Below, piece by piece: positions 44,746 to 52,463 of a stretch of DNA of 56,480 bases. The DNA is taken from NCBI GenBank assembly GCA_003695675.1, contig RFIA01000032.1, positions 1 to 56,480 on the forward strand. Direction: 5' to 3'. How positions within the stretch are numbered: the first letter of the stretch is position 1; every line of letters starts with the position of its first letter. Source of the DNA: Chloroflexota bacterium. GTDB taxonomy: Bacteria; Chloroflexota; Anaerolineae; Aggregatilineales; Phototrophicaceae. The translations under genes and the position numbers were made by a program. The notes under the pieces were generated by a model. It was not told the origin of the DNA. It did not search any database and was given only the letters and a program-made list of their open reading frames with translations.

Positions 44746-44806
44746 GAAAGGAGAGATAACGCATTCTTCTGTCGCCGAACAACGACAGTCTGCTGCGTTC
44801 TTTTCT
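44746..44806 (+). ncRNA. Conserved hairpin leader, copy 1 (cis-regulatory RNA candidate)
   Basis: The element starts GAAAGGAGAGAT and ends directly at the ATG of the response regulator. Stems: AACGCA with TGCGTT, then a 5x5 internal loop, then CTGTCG with CGACAG closing an 8-nt loop. GAAAGG can also pair with the final CTTTTC. The same layout, with the identical first 12 bases and compensating stem changes, precedes hpf at 54237-54296. The only Shine-Dalgarno sequence lies on the 5' side of the hairpin, about 50 bases from the ATG. Confidence 0.72.
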
Positions 44807-45547
44807 ATGACCGATCACAAAGTACAACACGATTCTGAAACCATTCGTGTCCTTCTAGTCGATGATCATCCGCTTTTCCGCGATGGTTTGCAAAAAGCGC
44901 TCGAACTTGACGACCACATTGTTGTGGTTGGGCAATGCGAAGATGGCGAAGAAGCGCTGGAAGAAGCCCGCAAATTACAACCCAATGTCGTATTGTTAGA
45001 CATCAACCTGCCGTCCATGAATGGTTTGCAAGTTGCCCGACAATTAAAAACCGACCGCCCAAATGTTGCGCTTGTATTCCTGACGGCTTATCATGATGTT
45101 GAGCAAGTGTTACACGCGATGCGAACTGGCGCTTCTGCTTATTATCCGAAAGACGTCACACCAGAAAAATTGGTGTCGATTATTCGTGATGTAGCAGCAG
45201 GCTATTATCTCGTCGATGATAAACGCATGAATCGTCGAGAACTCGAAACGTGGATTAGCGAAAAACTCGAGGCGATGGGAGCATACATGATCGACCCGGA
45301 GGAACACTTTATCCCCCTCAGCCCACGAGAAATGCAAATTTTAGAATATGTGACGGCAGGCAACAGCAACAAAGAAATTGCTACAGAACTCGGTATCAGC
45401 CAGCAAACTGTCAAAAATCACATGACATCGATTCTGAAAAAACTCAATGTTGAAGATCGCACGCAGGCTGCGGTAACGGCCCTACGGCACGGATGGGTTC
45501 GGTTACATGAAAAATCAGACAAAATGGACAACCAAAGCAAGTTATAA
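44807..45547 (+). CDS. NarL/DegU-family response regulator
   Basis: The 246-residue regulator has a receiver domain (about 13-130; acidic pair DD, phosphoacceptor Asp65 in VVLLDINLPSMNG, Thr in FLTAYHD, Lys in YPKDVTPEK). The LuxR-type helix-turn-helix (about 175-235) shows LSPREMQILEYVTAGNSNKEIA and GISQQTVKNHMTSILKKL in two consecutive stretches. The frame stays open upstream to 44675, but the ATG at 44807 is placed exactly after the conserved RNA hairpin and begins the receiver after a short tail, so I use it. The kinase gene follows 233 bases later. A histidine-kinase/regulator pair of DegS/DegU type is the likely arrangement. Confidence 0.9.
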   Translation: MTDHKVQHDSETIRVLLVDDHPLFRDGLQKALELDDHIVVVGQCEDGEEALEEARKLQPNVVLLDINLPSMNGLQVARQLKTDRPNVALVFLTAYHDVEQVLHAMRTGASAYYPKDVTPEKLVSIIRDVAAGYYLVDDKRMNRRELETWISEKLEAMGAYMIDPEEHFIPLSPREMQILEYVTAGNSNKEIATELGISQQTVKNHMTSILKKLNVEDRTQAAVTALRHGWVRLHEKSDKMDNQSKL

Positions 45548-45695
45548 TCTAAATTATACCGACAGCTATTGCCCACAACGCAATTTGTAAGTGTTGATGG
45601 ATAGCTTGAAAAAATAAACTGCGTATATCGCTATCTCAGCATATAATTAACAATTAAGATTCGTCCGTCTATTCGATCTAAGCATTTTGAACAGC

Positions 45696-45715
45696 CTGTG
45701 TGGACATCTACACAG
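45696..45715 (+). other. Small hairpin in the gap between regulator and kinase genes
   Basis: CTGTGT and ACACAG form a 6-bp stem with an 8-nt loop and no T-run. It is the only structured feature I see in the 233-base gap 45548-45780. It might be a weak regulatory site. Confidence 0.25.
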
Positions 45716-45780
45716 CCGATTAGTTTGCTGCTTTGATGAAGACGTAAGTTGACGAAAGATTTTGTGGAAGGCATATCAAT

Positions 45781-46887
45781 ATGAGTATGAATATGGACAT
45801 CGACCTTGATGATGAACTTGCTGATGACCCTAAGGCAGCGATCATCGAGATGGTAACGAACGACCTCAGTCGCATTAAGGCTGCGATGGAAGAAATCCGC
45901 GGGCAAATTGAGCAAACCCAGCGTGTTGTTGACCATGAACAACAGCGCAACGCCGACATCGCTGCGGAATTGCGAACAATCAATGACAATCTTGACACAA
46001 CCCCTCGCCAAGACATTCAAGCAAAATACGATGAGGCACTCGACGCCCGCTTTCGTCTAACAACAATGCGTGGCCAGCTAGAAAAATTTCAAGCTAATCT
46101 GGAACATCTCGAACACCAACAACAAATTTTGAGCATGATATTGAGCAAAATACAGGGTGTCAGTTCGCTTGAAGCAGACAATGCCAATACAGAGACGAAT
46201 GGACGCGGTGGATTGAACATCGTCCGTATTGTGCAGGCACAAGAAGAGGAACGTCAACGCCTTGCCCGGCAAATGCACGATGGGCCAGCACAATCACTCA
46301 CGAATTTCATCTTACAGGCGGAGATTTGCCAACGGTTATTTGATCGTAATCCTGACCGCGCTGCCGAAGAATTGGGCAATCTCAAGACAGCAGCTAGTGT
46401 GACTTTCCAAAAAGTTCGTGATTTCATCTTCGACCTGCGCCCGATGATGTTAGATGATCTTGGCGTTGTGCCGACTGTACGACGCTATGTTGATTCATTC
46501 TCGGAAAAATACGACATCGAAACTCGTCTGGAACTGGTTGGCGAAGAACGACGACTTGAAACACATCACGAAGTGATGTTGTTCCGAGGCATTCAGCGCT
46601 TGATGCTGTTGTCGCGCGATTATGCGAATCCCGGCACGCTTGTTGTTCGCATCGACATGTCCGATGATGTCATCAAAGCCATCATTGAGGATGATGGTCG
46701 AGGGTTTGACACAGAAACCGCCTTTGGTGGTAGCGATGATGATGAACGTCTTGACCCTCGCATTCAAGCAATTTTAACACTCAAAGAAGAGTTTGAATTG
46801 GTCGGTGGTGGGCTAACTATCAATAGTAGCGAAGCTGATGGAACCACAATTCGATTAGACTTACCGTCAGAAGATTTCACATTTTGA
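45781..46887 (+). CDS. DegS/NarX-type histidine kinase with coiled-coil sensor region
   Basis: A 368-residue soluble kinase. The N-terminal 130 residues are an acidic start followed by a long coiled coil. The HisKA_3 helix carries EEERQRLARQMHDGPAQSL with the phosphoacceptor His166. The ATPase domain holds FDLRPMMLDDLGVVPTV and IIEDDGRGFDTE (G1-like box). The N-box is atypical (FRGIQRLMLLSRDYANPG instead of the usual Q-E-A-x-x-N-x-x-K-H), as though the ATP-site Asn were displaced. GGAAGG nine bases before the ATG supports the start. It lacks transmembrane segments, so it senses an internal signal; its partner is the regulator just upstream. Confidence 0.85.
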   Translation: MSMNMDIDLDDELADDPKAAIIEMVTNDLSRIKAAMEEIRGQIEQTQRVVDHEQQRNADIAAELRTINDNLDTTPRQDIQAKYDEALDARFRLTTMRGQLEKFQANLEHLEHQQQILSMILSKIQGVSSLEADNANTETNGRGGLNIVRIVQAQEEERQRLARQMHDGPAQSLTNFILQAEICQRLFDRNPDRAAEELGNLKTAASVTFQKVRDFIFDLRPMMLDDLGVVPTVRRYVDSFSEKYDIETRLELVGEERRLETHHEVMLFRGIQRLMLLSRDYANPGTLVVRIDMSDDVIKAIIEDDGRGFDTETAFGGSDDDERLDPRIQAILTLKEEFELVGGGLTINSSEADGTTIRLDLPSEDFTF

Positions 46888-46946
46888 TTCATCACAATAA
46901 CAATACCTACAAACCAGTAACGAAGGACGTAGGACGAAAGGCCAAT

Positions 46947-46974
46947 TTGACATTCAATGTGATTGCATTACACT
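46947..46974 (+). promoter_or_regulatory. Promoter of the cpaB-tadZABC operon
   Basis: A consensus TTGACA and TACACT are separated by 16 bases. Transcription would start near 46981, leaving a 5' leader of about 98 nt before cpaB. The remaining part of the gap 46888-47078 contains short direct repeats of GGACG but no gene. Confidence 0.6.
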
Positions 46975-47078
46975 AAAAGATGGGGATTTGTTCATAGATG
47001 TAAACAATTTCATGTGGTTGGCGCTAAAACCGCATTTTATCTTTCCAATGACTCGCACAAACCCTTACGGAGGAACTC

Positions 47079-48266
47079 ATGCGTGGTCGCGTATTGATCT
47101 TAATTGCACTAATCATTCTTCTGGTTGCGGTACTGGTTGCATTCCTTGTGCTTGGAGGTGACAATGGCGATACTACATCCGAAACTGCGAACGTTCCACC
47201 CGCAGGCAACGGCAACGCACCATCATCGCAAGTTGTTCAACCAACGCCACCTCGCTTGGTAAATATTGTGGTTGCCCTTCAACAATTACCACGCGGTTTC
47301 CAGTTCCCAAGCAACATCGATGAACTTTTCGACGAAAATGGGGAGCCTACTATTGTTGCCTTGCGTGCATGGCCGGAAGAAGCTGTGCCAGTGAACGCGA
47401 TCCGAGAAAGTGGTGAGGGGCTTGAGGGCGTCTTGAACAAAATTGTCCGAACAGATATTTCTCGCGAAGGCCCCGTCTTGACAACGATGCTCGTTGACAA
47501 TCTGAATCAAATCGCGGCTACAGGTTCCGACGCAGCGGCTATATTACCACCTAATTTGGTTGCGGTTTCGATCCCAATTGATCGCTTGACTGGTGTCGCG
47601 TTTGCCATTCAAGATGGCGACCGTGTTGATGTTATCATGTCGATGCTCTTCGTTGATGTCGATGAAGCATTCCAATCGATTTCGCCAAACCGCGTCACAC
47701 TTTTCCAATTGACTGAAGAAGGTATCGAAGTGCAACAGGGCATTGAGGGGCGTGTGGACACCTTCCCGACATTTGGTGCTGTGATCGTCGGGCCTTCAGA
47801 AAGACAGCGACCACGTCTTGTGACACAGCGCACCATTCAGGATGCGTTTGTCGTCCATGTTGGCGAATTCCCATTAGATGGCCAGTTCATCGGCGTAGTT
47901 CCAACACCAACAACCCCGCCTGAAGCACAAGCTCAACAACCACAGGGCCAAGAAGGGCCACCACCATCGCCGACTCCTATTCCACGCCCCGACATCATCA
48001 CATTGGGTGTGACGCCGCAAAATGCAGTGGCTTTAACGTGGGCGGTCGAGGCGCGTATCCCGGTTTCGTTGGCTTTGCGTTCCGCAACGGATACATCACG
48101 TCTGCCGACAACGGCCGTCACACTTGATGTACTCATCAATGAATTCGGTATTGAAGTACCGGGTAAACGCCCGTTCACAGTCGAACCTGCTATTCGCAGC
48201 ATCCGCCAATTGCTCAATGAAAACGAATTCCAAATTAGCAGTGGCGGTGAAAATGCTGGACAGTAA
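47079..48266 (+). CDS. cpaB: Flp pilus assembly protein CpaB/RcpC
   Basis: The 395-residue protein has a single N-terminal membrane helix (about 4-27), a Pro/Ser-rich spacer, and a CpaB/RcpC region with the SAF-like part VVALQQLPRGFQF and the conserved core LVAVSIPIDRLTGVAFAIQDGDRVDVI. A second Pro-rich linker (about 275-305) precedes a beta-rich end. CpaB proteins sit outside the inner membrane and contact the secretin in Gram-negative systems. No secretin gene is seen here, in line with a single-membrane or unusual envelope. A strong GGAGG site precedes the ATG. It is the first gene of the Tad motor operon. Confidence 0.87.
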   Translation: MRGRVLILIALIILLVAVLVAFLVLGGDNGDTTSETANVPPAGNGNAPSSQVVQPTPPRLVNIVVALQQLPRGFQFPSNIDELFDENGEPTIVALRAWPEEAVPVNAIRESGEGLEGVLNKIVRTDISREGPVLTTMLVDNLNQIAATGSDAAAILPPNLVAVSIPIDRLTGVAFAIQDGDRVDVIMSMLFVDVDEAFQSISPNRVTLFQLTEEGIEVQQGIEGRVDTFPTFGAVIVGPSERQRPRLVTQRTIQDAFVVHVGEFPLDGQFIGVVPTPTTPPEAQAQQPQGQEGPPPSPTPIPRPDIITLGVTPQNAVALTWAVEARIPVSLALRSATDTSRLPTTAVTLDVLINEFGIEVPGKRPFTVEPAIRSIRQLLNENEFQISSGGENAGQ

Positions 48267-48283
48267 AAATAAAATTTAATCTT

Positions 48284-48307
48284 GGGTATCTTAAAGTCGA
48301 GATACCC
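48284..48307 (+). other. Intercistronic hairpin between cpaB and tadZ
   Basis: GGGTATCT and AGATACCC form a perfect 8-bp stem with an 8-nt loop, 17 bases after the cpaB stop. No T-run follows, so it is more likely an mRNA-stability or processing element than a terminator. The tadZ ribosome site AGAGGT lies downstream. Confidence 0.5.
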
Positions 48308-48348
48308 TCCCATCTATCAATTTAAGTATCAGAGGTCTGAATTAAGCC

Positions 48349-49686
48349 ATGAGTCAACCTGTCATTCCACCAAAAGTTGGAAATCAGGAACAAATCAATA
48401 TTTTGTTAGTCGACGATATTCCTGAAACACGCGAAAATATTAAGAAGTTACTCGCATTTGAGTCGGATTTCAAAGTTGTTGGCTCAGCGGGGACAGGCAC
48501 CGAAGGCATTACGCTCGCCAAACAGCTAAAACCCAACATCATTATCATGGACATCAATATGCCCGATATGGACGGGATTCAGGCCACATCTGAAATTACC
48601 GAGGCCGTTCCAACAGCTGCTGTCATCATGATGTCTGCACATGGTGACCCAGACTATTTGCGGCGTGCGATGTTAGCCGGCGCCCGAAACTTCCTCACCA
48701 AACCGCCAGACCCTGAAGAACTATACAACACAATCCGCGAAGTACATCGCCGGAATATCCCAATCGCCGAACAATATGAACGAATGAGCAACATTGTACC
48801 AGAGGCACAACCAAGACGAGCCGAGGGCGCGGGTGACCGAGCAGGGCATATTATTGTCGTTTACAGCCCCAAAGGCGGTGTCGGTTGCACGACCATCGCA
48901 ACAAATCTTGCCTCGGGTTTGATGAAGGAAGATGTCCGCGTTTTGCTTGTTGATGCTGATATGCAGTTCGGCGATGTCGGTTTATTCTTAAATCTACAAG
49001 GACCGCGAACAATTGTTGACCTTGTAGCTACTGTCGACGATTTCGATGTTGATCTCTTTGAAAATGTAACCCTTACCCATGAAAGTGGCCTGAAAGTGCT
49101 TATGGCACCAGCACGACCAGAATTTGCTGATGAAATTCAGGCCAACCCAACTGCACCGGCCCAAATTCTGGAAAAAATTGCCAACAATTATGACTTCATC
49201 ATTGTTGATACCAGCCATCAGGTTGATGATGTACTGCTATCCATTCTTGATATTGCTAGTAAAATCGTTCTCGTCACAGCACCCACACTGGCATCACTAA
49301 AAAATGTGCGGTTTGTCATTGATCTATTCGACAAACTTGAATATCCTCAAAACAAGATTGATTTAGTCGTCAACTATTCACGAGATGAGCGTGGCGCGAA
49401 GAAGACAACGATCATTAATAACGAGCGTATCGAGAAATTCCTAGCGCGTTCAATCAAGGGGGAAATTCCATTTGTCGATGATCGAATTTTACTCACCGCA
49501 ATTTCAAAAGGGGTTCCAGTCATTGTTGCGGAACGCGATCAAAGAAAATCACCCGTCAAAGAAATGCTAGCTTTTTCTGATTATATGTTCCAAACAATGA
49601 TGGGTGATGAATTGAGCGAGGCTGCCGACGAACACGAAGATGACAAAAAACGCGGTGGGTTACGCCTTCGTTTAGGACGCACATAA
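48349..49686 (+). CDS. tadZ: TadZ/CpaE, receiver domain fused to MinD-like ATPase
   Basis: The 445-residue protein targets the Tad machine to its site in the cell. The N-terminal receiver (about 15-135) keeps the residues needed for phosphorylation: DD at 22-23, Asp68 in IIIMDINMPDMDG, Ser in MMSAHGD and Lys118 in FLTKPP. Many TadZ receivers are degenerate, so this one may respond to a kinase. The C-terminal ParA/MinD domain has the deviant Walker A YSPKGGVGCTT (172-182) and VLLVDADMQFGDVG. It follows cpaB by 82 bases and precedes tadA. Kinase partners could be the DegS-type or the GAF kinase nearby (inference). Confidence 0.93.
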   Translation: MSQPVIPPKVGNQEQINILLVDDIPETRENIKKLLAFESDFKVVGSAGTGTEGITLAKQLKPNIIIMDINMPDMDGIQATSEITEAVPTAAVIMMSAHGDPDYLRRAMLAGARNFLTKPPDPEELYNTIREVHRRNIPIAEQYERMSNIVPEAQPRRAEGAGDRAGHIIVVYSPKGGVGCTTIATNLASGLMKEDVRVLLVDADMQFGDVGLFLNLQGPRTIVDLVATVDDFDVDLFENVTLTHESGLKVLMAPARPEFADEIQANPTAPAQILEKIANNYDFIIVDTSHQVDDVLLSILDIASKIVLVTAPTLASLKNVRFVIDLFDKLEYPQNKIDLVVNYSRDERGAKKTTIINNERIEKFLARSIKGEIPFVDDRILLTAISKGVPVIVAERDQRKSPVKEMLAFSDYMFQTMMGDELSEAADEHEDDKKRGGLRLRLGRT

Positions 49687-49763
49687 TCATAAACACAAAT
49701 CTTAAAGGAATTCATGTCGTGAGCAAATGCCACGATTAAAACTATCATGTTGGAGGTCAATCA

Positions 49764-51212
49764 ATGTCATTATTACGTCGTATCGAACAGGGCGGAGCCG
49801 CGGCCGGCGGGGGGAACACCCCCGACGATGGTGGACAGGGCAAACCCGACGCCTCTAAATTAGCCGCGATGCGTGCCCGTAATCGTGCGGCCCGAGAAGG
49901 TGGACTTCCGGGTGCGGGGGGCGCGAGTCGAGGACTAACTTCCGAAAGCACCTATAAAGACCTCAAAGGACGTGTGCAGAATAAGTTATTGGCCGAATTA
50001 GACCAACAATCAATGGATTTGACACAGGCCGATCAGGTTCGAACCCATATTGAAGAACTTTTCAATTCCATTCTCGCCGATGAGAATATGGTACTTTCAA
50101 AAGCTGAGAAACGTCGTCTATTCGAGGCTATTGTCGCCGAAATCCTTGGCTTTGGCCCCTTAGAAACACTGCTTTCTAATGATGACATCACCGAGATTAT
50201 GGTGAACGGCCCCAAGAATATCTTCATCGAACAAAAAGGCATCGTCACACGCAGCAATGTCGTCTTTGAATCGGATGAACATGTCATGCGTGTTCTCGAA
50301 CGTATCGTCGCCCCGCTGGGACGACGTATCGATGAAAGTTCCCCGATGGTGGATGCTCGTCTGCCCGATGGTTCTCGTGTAAATGCCATTATCCGGCCGC
50401 TTGCGCTTTGTGGACCAACCATTACCATTCGTAAGTTTTCCAAAGTGCCGCTCACAGTCGATGATTTGATCCGCTTCGGCTCTTTAACGAAAGAAATTGT
50501 TGAGTTCATGCAAGCATGTATCAAAGCTCGGTTGAATATCATCGTCTCTGGCGGTACGGGTTCGGGCAAAACAACTTTGCTTAACGTACTTTCTGGCTTT
50601 ATTCCGAATAACGAACGTATCATCACCATTGAAAATGCAGCCGAACTTCAATTGCGACAAGAACATGTGGTGACCCTTGAAAGCCGCCCCCCCAATCTTG
50701 AAGGTAAAGGGGCTATTAGCATTCAAGACTTAGTTGTCAACAGCTTGCGTATGCGCCCCGACCGCATCATTGTTGGGGAATGTCGTTCGGGTGAAGCCCT
50801 TGACATGCTTCAGGCAATGAACACGGGTCATGACGGCTCAATGACGACAGCGCACTCGAATAGTCCGCGTGATACCATCTCGCGTCTCGAGGTGATGTCA
50901 TTGATGGCAGGCATGGACTTACCCGTTCGTGCGATTCGTGAACAAATCGCTAGTGCTGTTGATGTCATCTGCCACCAAGAGCGTATGCGTGACGGCTCCC
51001 GCAAAGTGGTCAATATTACTGAGGTGCAGGGCATGGAAGGTGATGTCATCACCATGTCTGACGTATTTGAATTCGAACAAACAGGCGTCGAAGGTGGCAA
51101 GATTGTTGGCCGAATCCGCCCGACAGGATTGCGCCCGAAATTCATTGAGCGCATAGAAGAAGCCGGTATTCATCTGCCACCAGCTATTTTCGGTATCGGT
51201 AGCCGGAGATAA
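49764..51212 (+). CDS. tadA: Pilus assembly ATPase TadA/CpaF
   Basis: The 482-residue secretion ATPase powers Flp pilus assembly and retraction at the inner membrane. A Gly/Ala-rich N-terminus (about 1-60) is followed by the CpaF domain: ITEIMVNGPKNIFIEQKG, then Walker A SGGTGSGKTT (about 262-271), the Asp-box ITIENAAELQL, Walker B DRIIVGECRSGE (about 333-344) and the His-box GSMTTAHSNSPRD. A strong GGAGG site precedes the ATG. After the stop, a 240-base gap separates it from tadB. All catalytic residues I can check are intact. Confidence 0.96.
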   Translation: MSLLRRIEQGGAAAGGGNTPDDGGQGKPDASKLAAMRARNRAAREGGLPGAGGASRGLTSESTYKDLKGRVQNKLLAELDQQSMDLTQADQVRTHIEELFNSILADENMVLSKAEKRRLFEAIVAEILGFGPLETLLSNDDITEIMVNGPKNIFIEQKGIVTRSNVVFESDEHVMRVLERIVAPLGRRIDESSPMVDARLPDGSRVNAIIRPLALCGPTITIRKFSKVPLTVDDLIRFGSLTKEIVEFMQACIKARLNIIVSGGTGSGKTTLLNVLSGFIPNNERIITIENAAELQLRQEHVVTLESRPPNLEGKGAISIQDLVVNSLRMRPDRIIVGECRSGEALDMLQAMNTGHDGSMTTAHSNSPRDTISRLEVMSLMAGMDLPVRAIREQIASAVDVICHQERMRDGSRKVVNITEVQGMEGDVITMSDVFEFEQTGVEGGKIVGRIRPTGLRPKFIERIEEAGIHLPPAIFGIGSRR

Positions 51213-51368
51213 TTTGCCTCTCCATCCCTTTTATCGTAAAATTGACGGTGACATGAAGAAACATTGTCAGATCAGGATGCAGAGGTTGACTGTGCTACAA
51301 GGTGCGCCATCATGGATGTGATCGTCATCCAAACGACGTAAGTTTCATGTGTACTAAAACGCTTACTA

Positions 51369-51394
51369 GGGGGACGATAAACTTGACGTCCCCC
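51369..51394 (+). other. GC-rich hairpin between tadA and tadB
   Basis: GGGGGACG and CGTCCCCC form a perfect 8-bp stem with a 10-nt loop in the 240-base gap 51213-51454. No T-run follows it on this strand. It could limit 3' decay of the cpaB-tadA message or reduce read-through. Otherwise that gap contains only tiny frames with no recognisable product. Confidence 0.5.
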
Positions 51395-51454
51395 CAATAA
51401 TAAACATACAATATCAATAACGCACGTTATGGTGGATTGGAAGGTTTTGAGACT

Positions 51455-52444
51455 ATGACTCCTGAACAAATTGCAATTATTGGTGCAGCAGCGGGTGTTG
51501 CATTTATTATTCTCGTCATCGGTGTTATCAACGTCCGCTCCGAACGTGCGAGTGATCTTGTTGATGAACGTCTTGGCCGGCTCGACGAAGGTTTCACATC
51601 GTTCTTAGATGAGGAGGAAGATAGCGATAGTGGTGGGGGTGTTTCAACCGCCATTGAGCAACGGCTTGAACAGGCGATAGAACAAAGGTCTTTTGGCAAG
51701 AAATGGCGCGGACAACTTGCAAAAGCCGATATTAAACTCAACGTTGCTGAATATTTCGCTTTACACATCATTTCTATGATTGGATTTTTCACCGTTGCCT
51801 ATTTTGTCGTCTTTCGCTTCAACATTGTTCTTTCTATCCTCGCAGCTTTTGTCGGTTTATTTGCGCCAAGAATTTACGTTTCTCGTGCAACAAGCCGCCG
51901 CTTGAACCGGTTTGAGGCACAACTGCCCGACACGCTCGGTCTTTGGGTCAACGCTTTGCGTTCCGGGTTCAGTGTCTTGCAAGCGATGGAAGCGATCTCG
52001 AAAGATGCTCCTGAACCTACTGCAACCGAGTTCCGGCGAGTTGTGCAAGAAGTTGCGCTGGGTATCAATGTTGAAGATGCCCTCGACCATTTGTTGGCGC
52101 GTGTTGAAAGTGAAGACCTTGACCTCGTTATCACTGCTGTCAATATTCAGCGTGAAGTTGGTGGTAACTTAGCAGAAATCCTCGATGTGATTAGTAATAC
52201 AATTCGCGAGCGTATTAAGCTCAAGGGCGAAATACGAGTGCTCACATCGCAGGGGCGTATTACGGGGTATCTAATCGGCGGTCTACCAATCTTTTTGTCT
52301 ATTTTCCTTTACACTATCCAACCTGACTACATGGGATCGCTTTTTGAAAACAAAACGTGTGGTTGGCCGATGGTTGGGATTGGTCTCGGCTTGATCGGTA
52401 TTGGGCAAGCCATTATTCAGAAAATTGTGGACATTGACATTTAG
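51455..52444 (+). CDS. tadB: Tad inner-membrane platform protein TadB
   Basis: The 329-residue T2SSF-domain protein forms the inner-membrane platform with TadC. There is one N-terminal helix (about 5-25), an acidic cytoplasmic stretch, a pair of helices (about 110-150), the T2SSF core (RFEAQLPDTLGLWVNALRSGFSVLQAME, in two parts, then NIQREVGGNLAEILD) and two C-terminal helices. The ATG at 51455 is used; a TTG six codons earlier is possible. A nine-codon frame (51429-51458) ends overlapping this ATG as ATGA, so re-initiation may contribute. It is followed by tadC after 19 bases. Confidence 0.92.
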   Translation: MTPEQIAIIGAAAGVAFIILVIGVINVRSERASDLVDERLGRLDEGFTSFLDEEEDSDSGGGVSTAIEQRLEQAIEQRSFGKKWRGQLAKADIKLNVAEYFALHIISMIGFFTVAYFVVFRFNIVLSILAAFVGLFAPRIYVSRATSRRLNRFEAQLPDTLGLWVNALRSGFSVLQAMEAISKDAPEPTATEFRRVVQEVALGINVEDALDHLLARVESEDLDLVITAVNIQREVGGNLAEILDVISNTIRERIKLKGEIRVLTSQGRITGYLIGGLPIFLSIFLYTIQPDYMGSLFENKTCGWPMVGIGLGLIGIGQAIIQKIVDIDI

Positions 52445-52463
52445 ATAATTTGGGGAAAAACGA

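Noticed and set aside
44746-44806. Resemblance of the conserved leader to glycine, fluoride or T-box riboswitches
   Set aside because: GGAGAG and CGCCGAA recall glycine aptamers, and GATGGC in copy 2 recalls the fluoride motif. However, the other invariant segments are missing, and the matching bases are not shared by both copies.
46888-47078. Short Flp-type prepilin gene near the tad operons
   Set aside because: I checked the gaps 45548-45780, 46888-47078 and 51213-51454 for a short frame with a Gly-x4-Glu hydrophobic start; only tiny frames of under 25 codons were found.
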